Below, piece by piece: positions 33,024 to 33,533 of a stretch of DNA of 33,533 bases. Under the pieces are notes generated by a model. The model had not been told where the DNA came from. It was given only the letters and a program-made list of their open reading frames with translations, and did no database searches. The translations under genes were made by a program, and so were the position numbers. Origin of the DNA: Thermodesulfobacteriota bacterium (lineage in GTDB: Bacteria > Desulfobacterota > DSM-4660 > Desulfatiglandales > Desulfatiglandaceae); contig JANQDY010000189.1 in the NCBI GenBank assembly GCA_028278625.1, positions 1-33,533 on the forward strand, written 5' to 3'. Each line of letters starts with the position of its first letter. Positions within the stretch are counted from its first letter, which is position 1.

Positions 33024-33509
33024 ATGAAGAACATAAAAGTCAGGCTGAAGGTTGTCCATTCCATTCCCGGCAGGGCAAGGATTAAGATTGAATCGCAACT
33101 CGACCCAAAGGTCTTCTTTTTTGTGCTGGAAGCCGGTCTGAAAGAAGTGCAGGCCATCAAAAAGGCTGAACTCAACCCCCATTCGAAATCCATCACGGTT
33201 TTTTTCAGAAAAAATCTAGATGTGGCCGTCATTCTAACGGAATTGGAACAGGTGCTTTCGGAGGTCACGAATGATCCGGATTTTTTCAAACGGATCGAAG
33301 ACATCAGAGACATATTGGCCTATGGGAACAAAGACCACATGGAAGTGTCGGTTCGAAACAGCATCCTGACGGTATCCCACAATTTGGACAGGGCCGTTAA
33401 ACACATGACCGGAAACACCATGGATCTGAGAACCGCTGTCCCGATCAGCTTCGCCCTCTATTATCCGAATGTCAACCCTTTTACGATCAGCTTTTCCCTC
33501 TTGCCCTAA
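33024..33509 (+). CDS. HMA2-domain protein with hydrophobic C-terminal segment
   Basis: A 161-residue protein. Residues 4-75 are an HMA2-like domain starting RLKVVHSIPGRARIKIES; the Cys seen in the other HMA2 copies at the SNxxCGS position is replaced by a Pro-His (LNPHSKSITVFF). A linker follows, and the last 30 residues (MDLRTAVPISFALYYPN onward) are hydrophobic and could anchor the protein. TTG at 33006 is an alternative start; the ATG at 33024 has GAGG 4 bases upstream. It ends the cassette near the window edge, and no typical ATPase motor is present. What follows it is beyond the window. Confidence 0.7.
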   Translation: MKNIKVRLKVVHSIPGRARIKIESQLDPKVFFFVLEAGLKEVQAIKKAELNPHSKSITVFFRKNLDVAVILTELEQVLSEVTNDPDFFKRIEDIRDILAYGNKDHMEVSVRNSILTVSHNLDRAVKHMTGNTMDLRTAVPISFALYYPNVNPFTISFSLLP

Positions 33510-33533
33510 CTGGTCATTGAGGCTTGTACGTCA

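Noticed and set aside
1..33533. CRISPR arrays, insertion sequences, tRNA or rRNA genes
   Set aside because: No regularly spaced repeats, transposase-like proteins or recognisable structural RNA sequences were seen.

Overview
The window looks like a chromosomal segment of a Gram-negative, probably anaerobic bacterium of the Desulfobacterota type. KdsB (CMP-KDO for lipopolysaccharide) implies an outer membrane. The ferredoxin/BFD-type protein, the CoA-linked and aldehyde-linked catabolism, the large soluble PAS/GAF kinase and the mix of LysR and IclR control fit that group. No 16S rRNA or tRNA gene is present, so this placement is inference.

Region 1 (1-11080) is mostly housekeeping. HflK and HflC are translationally coupled and followed by a tandem ACT-domain protein. 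Converging on them is a minus-strand operon, zinc-ribbon protein -> QueD -> KdsB -> RecJ, driven by a perfect-consensus sigma-70 promoter. A PAS-PAS-GAF-GAF histidine kinase, a periplasmic family-3 solute-binding protein and a SprT-like/DUF2786 protein follow.

Region 2 (11113-24501) is a catabolic island. A LysR gene (minus) diverges from an ATC-hydrolase-like gene. A strong sigma-70 promoter with a dyad operator precedes a long plus-strand run: acyl-CoA dehydrogenase, a small HapK/EthD-like protein, a 2x[4Fe-4S]+BFD protein, a divergent protein that may share the lactate racemase (LarA) fold, a divergent quinolinate phosphoribosyltransferase-like protein, a MoCF (molybdopterin-binding) domain protein, then the complete lower meta-cleavage module (MhpD-type hydratase, MhpF acetaldehyde dehydrogenase, MhpE aldolase) and an aldehyde dehydrogenase. 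An IclR gene (minus) and a DUF6125-like gene close the island. The final products would be pyruvate and acetyl-CoA. There is no ring-cleavage dioxygenase, so the upper pathway and substrate are unknown and may run through the three unusual proteins.

Region 3 (24563-33509) is a membrane and metal/ion cassette built around one recurrent N-terminal domain, the HMA2-like fold with the motif H-x-[LI]-x-G-R-x-R-I. It holds: (i) an HMA2 + P-type-ATPase N-terminal membrane half + PGPGW fusion with no catalytic domains; (ii) a Ca2+/H+ exchanger-like protein; (iii) a ClC-family chloride channel/transporter; (iv) a full P1B-like ATPase without a CPC motif; (v) three small single-helix proteins sharing the motif D-L-[VF]-A-E-S-K-x-E, similar in design to the mycobacterial PacL proteins that scaffold metal-efflux P-ATPases; (vi) a second HMA2 + hydrophobic-tail protein; and (vii) the most striking gene, an HMA2 domain fused through a Lys/Ala/Pro linker to a complete sigma-54 (RpoN) C-terminal DNA-binding domain with an intact RpoN box. 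I read this cassette as a candidate undescribed system: an efflux-platform-like membrane assembly with its own RpoN-box regulator. Its substrate and physiology are not shown by the sequence.
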